From DATAPE01 sp036265345 (GTDB taxonomy: Bacteria; Actinomycetota; CADDZG01; WHSQ01), in assembly GCA_036265345.1 (NCBI GenBank), contig DATAPE010000267.1, positions 1 to 10,917 of the forward strand: DNA of 10,917 nt, read 5' to 3'. Below are positions 6,208 through 10,917 of this stretch, one piece after another (within the stretch, counting starts at the first letter, position 1; every line of letters starts with the position of its first letter). Under the pieces are notes generated by a model that saw only the letters and a program-made list of their open reading frames with translations, searched no databases and was not told the origin of the DNA. The position numbers were made by a program, and so were the translations under genes.

Positions 6208-7326
6208 TTGCCGCACGCCGACCGCTGGCAACCGTGGAAACAGGCGTTGCAGATTCTCGTGGTCACACGGGTGGCGTTCTTTACCGTCGCCTATGCAGCG
6301 TCCTGGTTCTTGGCCGTAGGCACGGGCCCCCACGTGGAAGGTTTCTTTTCGCTCTGGGACCGGTGGGATGCGACTCTCTTCATCCGAGTCGCCACCTTCG
6401 GTTATACGGGGCCACAGACCGACCCCCACGCAACCGCTTTCTTCCCGCTGCTTCCGTTGTTGCTGCGCGGTGCCTCGCACCTCGGTATCGATCCGATCGG
6501 TGCCGGCTTGGCCATCTCGGCGATCGCGTCCCTGGTTGCGTTCGCGTATCTGTTCCGCCTCGCCGAAGAGGACATGGGGGAGGGGGCAGGCCGGCGCGCC
6601 GTCCTCTACCTCGCGTTGTTCCCCACCGCCGTCTTCCTTGTGGCCCCGTACAGCGAGGCTCTCTTTCTTGCGGGGGCCATCCCCGCCTTCTACTACGCGC
6701 GAAGGTCTCGCTGGAGCCTCGTGGCCCTTCCCGCGGCGGTGGCCATGGGGGCACGGTTCGCCGGCTGTTTCCTGTTGGCGGGTTTGCTCGTTGAGTTCCT
6801 CAGGCAGCGGAACTTCTCGGCCCGCAGAGTGAGGACCGGCGCGCTGGCGTTGGGGGCAGGGTTGCTGCCGCTGGTCGCGTACTCGTGGTTCCTCTACCGG
6901 GTCAAAGGCAACGCGCTGTACTACTTCGTCGACCAACGCCTCGGATGGGATCGCCGCCTGACGTCGCCCCTGCAGGCGTTCCGGGCTACTTGGGACACGT
7001 GGAACGCGGGTCAGCCGACCAACTGGATCTTCGCCTGGAGGATCGAGATCCTGGCGGCTGCACTTGGTGTCGGATTCGTGCTGTGGACCCTCGCCAAGCG
7101 GGAATGGGGCTACGCCACGTTTATGGGGGCCATGATGGCGAGCGTCATGGTGAGCAGCTGGTACTTCAGTATCCCGAGGATGCTCTTATCCTTATTTCCC
7201 ATCCCACTGCTGCTGGCGGGTTTCAGCCGCCGAAGTGCCACCAGGCATGAGATTCTGGTGGTACTACTGGCATCGTTGGCGGTGCTGGGCGTGATCGTGT
7301 ACACGCACGGAGCGTGGTTCTACTAG
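6208..7326 (+). CDS. PIG-V-like mannosyltransferase, multi-pass membrane protein
   Basis: A 372-residue integral membrane protein with about nine or ten hydrophobic segments, beginning with one at roughly 12-36. The motifs are those of the bacterial PIG-V / Mannosyl_trans2 family (GT-C fold): WDRWDATLFIRVATFGY from residue 50, containing the catalytic-type acidic residues after the first membrane segment; AFFPLLPLL at 77-85; FPTAVFLVAPYSEALFL at 138-154; and IPRMLLSLFPI at 322-332. Family members transfer mannose from a polyprenyl-phosphate donor on the outer face of the membrane; the acceptor cannot be deduced. The start is uncertain: TTG at 6208 is used because it leaves a short N-terminus before the first membrane segment, but no good ribosome binding site is visible and the frame is open upstream. 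It lies 38 bases after gcvPB and 27 before the laccase gene, which fits co-transcription. Confidence 0.78.
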   Translation: MPHADRWQPWKQALQILVVTRVAFFTVAYAASWFLAVGTGPHVEGFFSLWDRWDATLFIRVATFGYTGPQTDPHATAFFPLLPLLLRGASHLGIDPIGAGLAISAIASLVAFAYLFRLAEEDMGEGAGRRAVLYLALFPTAVFLVAPYSEALFLAGAIPAFYYARRSRWSLVALPAAVAMGARFAGCFLLAGLLVEFLRQRNFSARRVRTGALALGAGLLPLVAYSWFLYRVKGNALYYFVDQRLGWDRRLTSPLQAFRATWDTWNAGQPTNWIFAWRIEILAAALGVGFVLWTLAKREWGYATFMGAMMASVMVSSWYFSIPRMLLSLFPIPLLLAGFSRRSATRHEILVVLLASLAVLGVIVYTHGAWFY

Positions 7327-7353
7327 CGCCTGGTTGGCCACAGAAGGATGTAG

Positions 7354-8559
7354 ATGAGAAAGAAAAGCTTGATAGTTGTAACGGCGGCCGTTCTTGCCGG
7401 GCTGGCCGGATCGGTGCCCACCTCCGCCCAGGTTGCGCCGGGGTCCAACCGCCCGCAGGTCTGCACGTCGCCGACCCGCTCTATCCGTCTGTTCGCCGAG
7501 AACATGAGCGATGGACGCGTCGGCTATGGCCGGACACCGTCGACTCCGACCATCCCGGGCCCGACCTTGACGATGTACGAAGGTCAGTGCTTGGCGGTCA
7601 CGCTGCGGAACGACACGCACGCGGCCGTCAGCATGCACGCGCACGGCGTCGACTACACGGTGGCGAGCGATGGCACGCCGTTGAACAACGGCTGCATCCA
7701 GCCGGGGAACTCCAAGACCTACGTCTTCAATGCCCACGCTCCGTTCACGCGCCCAGACGGAACGATCTCTCCCGGCAATGCGGGGTACTGGCACTACCAC
7801 GATCACTGCATGGGAAGTCCGCACGGGACAGGCGGTATCGACAGAGGTCTCTTCGGCGCACTCATCGTGCGTCGGCAAGGAGATCCATTGCCAGACGTCC
7901 CGACCTTCGTTGTGTTCATGGGCCCGGGCATGACGATCGACTTCAAGCAAGCGCCGCAGACGCCGATGTTCGTGGCGAACCAGGGCCAGCGCGTCGAGTT
8001 CGAGATCATCGACCACGGCGACAATTTCCATACTTTCCACCTTCACGGGCACCGGTGGGTCAATAACCGGACCGGGCTTCCAACCAGCCTGGACGATCCT
8101 TCTCAAGTGATCGACACCCGCACGATCGGTCCCGCCGAGTCGTTCGGCTTCCAGGTGGTGGCCGGCGAAGGCGTCGGGCCGGGGGCCTGGATGTACCACT
8201 GCCACGTGCAGAACCACTCCGACATGGGGATGACGGGGATCTTCCTGGTGCGCAGGCCCGACGGCACTGAAACCGCTCAGGAGCGAGCCGCGGTTGCGAA
8301 GTGGCGCAAGGAAGAGACCGAGCACCACGAGATGATGATCCCGTCGCTCCTGCAGATGGGTCTGAGAACAGACGGACGGCCCCGGACCGGCACGACGGCG
8401 ATGTCTATGGACATGGGCGGCACCACCACCGGATCGTCGTATGGGTCCAAGGGGGAGTACAACTACGGCAAGAAGGGCTCCTACAACTACGGCGGGTCAA
8501 CTCTCTATCTCGATCCCAGCCAAGGGCCCCCGGGGAAAACGCGGCAGAGCCACTACTAG
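7354..8559 (+). CDS. Secreted two-domain multicopper oxidase (small laccase type)
   Basis: A 401-residue two-domain laccase resembling the small laccase (SLAC) of Streptomyces coelicolor, oxidising phenols or metal ions with O2, probably as a trimer. Residues 1-25 are a signal peptide (basic RKK, hydrophobic core, cut after TSA). It lacks the twin arginine of SLAC, so Sec export is inferred. By alignment to SLAC the copper ligands are H226, C283, H288 and M293 (type 1), H95 and H229 (type 2), and H97, H149, H151, H231, H282 and H284 (type 3), all present. The tail beyond about residue 305 is unusual: HHEMM and MSMDMGG look like Cu(I)-binding Met clusters, followed by a Tyr/Gly/Lys repeat (361-381). 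Domain 1 also has four Cys (37, 79, 114, 152). AAGGA at 7344-7348, five bases before the ATG, fixes the start. Confidence 0.93.
   Translation: MRKKSLIVVTAAVLAGLAGSVPTSAQVAPGSNRPQVCTSPTRSIRLFAENMSDGRVGYGRTPSTPTIPGPTLTMYEGQCLAVTLRNDTHAAVSMHAHGVDYTVASDGTPLNNGCIQPGNSKTYVFNAHAPFTRPDGTISPGNAGYWHYHDHCMGSPHGTGGIDRGLFGALIVRRQGDPLPDVPTFVVFMGPGMTIDFKQAPQTPMFVANQGQRVEFEIIDHGDNFHTFHLHGHRWVNNRTGLPTSLDDPSQVIDTRTIGPAESFGFQVVAGEGVGPGAWMYHCHVQNHSDMGMTGIFLVRRPDGTETAQERAAVAKWRKEETEHHEMMIPSLLQMGLRTDGRPRTGTTAMSMDMGGTTTGSSYGSKGEYNYGKKGSYNYGGSTLYLDPSQGPPGKTRQSHY
8434..8496 (+). repeat. Tyr-Gly-Lys repeat in the laccase tail
   Basis: The coding DNA contains a direct repeat, TACAACTACGGC at 8458-8469 and again at 8482-8493, period 24 bases. 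It encodes an eight-residue unit seen as YGSKG, EYNYGKKG and SYNYGG at residues 363-381. It is an in-frame low-complexity tail of the laccase, not a mobile or intergenic repeat. Confidence 0.8.
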
Positions 8560-8576
8560 GCGAGCGTCGCGTAACG

Positions 8577-10070
<1,494 letters not shown>

Positions 10071-10110
10071 GGACCATCCTCATCCTTGTCGGTTCTGGTT
10101 TCTGCCGAAG

Positions 10111-10141
10111 ATTGTGCAGCACGACCCCGGCCTTGCCGCAA
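10111..10141 (-). promoter_or_regulatory. Candidate promoter of the Rox-like gene
   Basis: On the minus strand TTGCGG (10141-10136) and CACAAT (10116-10111) form a -35/-10 pair with a 19-base spacer, putting the start of transcription about 35 bases before the ATG. The -35 lies inside the inverted repeat at 10128-10146. The long spacer suggests a weak promoter that needs activation. Confidence 0.4.
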
Positions 10142-10146
10142 GCCCC
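10128..10146 (-). promoter_or_regulatory. Rifamycin-associated element (RAE)-like inverted repeat
   Basis: On the minus strand this reads GGGGCTTGCGGCAAGGCCG. The core CTTGC-G-GCAAG is a perfect dyad, extended by GG/CC after a one-base mismatch on each side. It sits 57 bases upstream of the Rox-like gene. From memory, the RAE described upstream of actinobacterial rifamycin-inactivating genes (rph, rgt, rox) is a 19-base inverted repeat of this type; the exact consensus must be checked. The dyad and its position are seen directly; the identity with RAE is recalled knowledge. Confidence 0.6.
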
Positions 10147-10162
10147 CGCTGTGCCATACGCT
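10133..10162 (+). promoter_or_regulatory. Candidate promoter of the DUF3237-like gene
   Basis: TTGCCG (10133-10138) and TACGCT (10157-10162) are separated by 18 bases and would start transcription near 10169, leaving a leader of about 88 bases. The -35 is again inside the RAE-like dyad, so the same element would serve both directions. The -10 fits TANNNT only. Confidence 0.4.
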
Positions 10163-10172
10163 GGAAATGGCA
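10152..10172 (+). promoter_or_regulatory. Inverted repeat TGCCAT-N9-ATGGCA, candidate operator
   Basis: A perfect six-base inverted repeat with a nine-base spacer covers the candidate -10 element and start region of the DUF3237-like gene. Such a 21-base dyad is the usual size for a dimeric repressor site. No regulator gene lies next to it, so the protein that would bind is unknown. Confidence 0.4.
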
Positions 10173-10247
10173 AGGAACGCGACTCTTCTTTCCTTCAGCG
10201 TCCGCGCCGCTCGAGCGCAGGGCGACTCGCCCACCGCATGCATGTAG
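10167..10247 (+). CDS. Possible 26-residue leader peptide
   Basis: A short frame beginning at ATG 10167 encodes a 26-residue peptide, and its TAG (10245-10247) runs into the AGGAGG of the next gene. If translated, it would bring ribosomes onto the DUF3237-like gene's start. The ATG is only four bases past the proposed -10, a little short for a leaderless start, and has no ribosome binding site. Its first bases are half of an inverted repeat. I consider it a weak candidate. Confidence 0.15.
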   Translation: MARNATLLSFSVRAARAQGDSPTACM

Positions 10248-10256
10248 GAGGCTTTC

Positions 10257-10712
10257 GTGAGACTTGATCACATGTGCGACCTCGACCTGGTTTACCGGGA
10301 GGACGACGATTTCCTGGACGAGGGTTTCGATCTCGTGCGCCCGTATGGGACGGAGGAGGGGACCGGCTACGGGGAAGGTGACGGGCGGGCATCGGGAGAC
10401 CGGCTGCGAGGCACGGTCCGCTGGTCCAACCTTCCACACCGCCGGAGCGACGCGGTCTTCATGCCGAACCTGAATGGCTCGATCCATAGCGACGACGGCG
10501 CCGTGGTGCTGCTCACGATCCGGGGCCACGCAGTGCCACCGGTGGGGGAGGAAGGTGTCCGGCGCCAGATCCTCGCCCGGATCGGACTGGAGGCCGAAGC
10601 CGAGGCTTACCGCTGGATGAACCGCTCGTTCTTCGTCGCCGAAGGGATGATCGAGCTGGCTACCAGCAAGATCCATCTCGTGGTCTACGAGTGCATCAAC
10701 CAGCTCGTCTGA
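10257..10712 (+). CDS. DUF3237-like small protein of unknown function
   Basis: A 151-residue soluble protein with no signal peptide or membrane segment. The start is firm: AGGAGG at 10246-10251, five bases before GTG. The pattern resembles the DUF3237 family, predicted to form a lipocalin-like beta barrel: GEGDGRASGDRLRGTVRWSN (39-58), a segment with DDGAVVLLTIRG at 79-90, and EAYRWMNRSFFVAEG at 116-130, comparable to the family's .Y.WLN...fvg.G, then a final strand IHLVVYEC. The long acidic N-terminus (residues 8-22) is its own. Function is unknown; a barrel that binds a small hydrophobic ligand is a guess. It is divergent from the Rox-like gene and shares its control region, so it may act on the same compound. 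Confidence 0.6.
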   Translation: MRLDHMCDLDLVYREDDDFLDEGFDLVRPYGTEEGTGYGEGDGRASGDRLRGTVRWSNLPHRRSDAVFMPNLNGSIHSDDGAVVLLTIRGHAVPPVGEEGVRRQILARIGLEAEAEAYRWMNRSFFVAEGMIELATSKIHLVVYECINQLV

Positions 10713-10783
10713 CGGACGTTAGTGAAGAACCGGCAGGGGACCGGCGCGTGACCTCCCGACTCGTTTCTGGTGGCTCAGGTTTA

Positions 10784-10799
10784 CATAGCGTACATTATG
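10784..10799. other. dif-like dyad CATA-N8-TATG
   Basis: In the gene-free right end, CATA (10784-10787) and TATG (10796-10799) flank an eight-base core, in an AT-rich island within GC-rich DNA. TACATTATG (10791-10799) recalls the core of actinobacterial dif/XerCD sites, and the layout is that of tyrosine recombinase core sites in general. The outer arms are not symmetric, and no recombinase gene is visible. It could equally be part of a promoter for a gene beyond the window. Confidence 0.25.
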
Positions 10800-10845
10800 G
10801 GCGTTAGAGGGAGCGGCTGAGAAGCCCCCCACGAGCCCTCCCATC

Positions 10846-10896
10846 CCGAGCGGCCCTCGGCCGGCCCCCGAGAGGCGCTACCGAAAACCCTCTCGG
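10846..10896. repeat. Cluster of GC-rich inverted repeats
   Basis: CCGAGAGG (10868-10875) and CCTCTCGG (10889-10896) form a perfect eight-base stem with a 13-base loop. Just before it, CCGAG (10846-10850) and CTCGG (10856-10860) form a five-base stem with a five-base loop, and CTCGG can also pair with the next CCGAG. C runs flank the cluster. There is no T run, so a standard intrinsic terminator is not supported. It could still end the DUF3237-like transcript, or be a folded leader of the next gene. Confidence 0.4.
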
Positions 10897-10917
10897 CCCC
10901 CCCGGACGTGCGCTATC

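Noticed and set aside
8560..8576. Bidirectional terminator between the convergent laccase and monooxygenase genes
   Set aside because: The gap is only 17 bases, with at most a four-base stem and no T run in either direction.
10784..10799. A loxP site
   Set aside because: Seven of eight core bases match the loxP spacer, but the 13-base arms do not match and are not inverted repeats of each other beyond four bases.

Overview
The window is about 65% GC and reads as a chromosomal segment of an actinobacterium. The strongest clue is the run bifunctional nuclease (BFN) - MerR regulator - glycine cleavage genes. Its MerR protein is very like Mycobacterium tuberculosis Rv1830, and the order recalls Rv1829-Rv1830-Rv1832. 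Glycine decarboxylase is split into two subunits (gcvPA/gcvPB), not the single long GcvP of mycobacteria and Streptomyces, so I infer a deep-branching actinobacterial lineage. I cannot name the taxon from the sequence.

Layout. Positions 23-7326 are all on the + strand: hpt (purine salvage), a BFN-domain protein, an Rv1830-type MerR regulator with a clear sigma70-type promoter, a PD-(D/E)XK-like protein that appears to start at CTG, gcvT, gcvPA, gcvPB and a PIG-V-like mannosyltransferase. A secreted two-domain laccase (7354-8559, +) follows and ends 17 bases from a convergent FAD monooxygenase (8577-10070, -). A 186-base divergent intergenic region then leads to a small DUF3237-like gene (10257-10712, +). 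The last 205 bases hold no gene that I can support. They contain a dif-like dyad and a C-rich stretch with hairpins.

How the genes work together. gcvT, gcvPA and gcvPB supply the T and P proteins of glycine cleavage; gcvH and lpd are not in the window. The MerR and PDDEXK-like genes lie tightly upstream and are probably co-transcribed with them. The mannosyltransferase and laccase are envelope or secreted functions downstream in the same direction.

The most interesting part is the right end. The monooxygenase closely resembles rifampicin monooxygenase (Rox/RIFMO). The region between it and the DUF3237-like gene carries an inverted repeat, CTTGC-G-GCAAG with GG/CC flanks. From memory this matches the rifamycin-associated element (RAE) found upstream of actinobacterial rifamycin-inactivation genes. 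The dyad lies where the -35 element of a promoter on each strand would be. This suggests a rifamycin-responsive divergent pair in which the DUF3237-like protein is an uncharacterised partner. The RAE match and the pairing are inferences to be tested.
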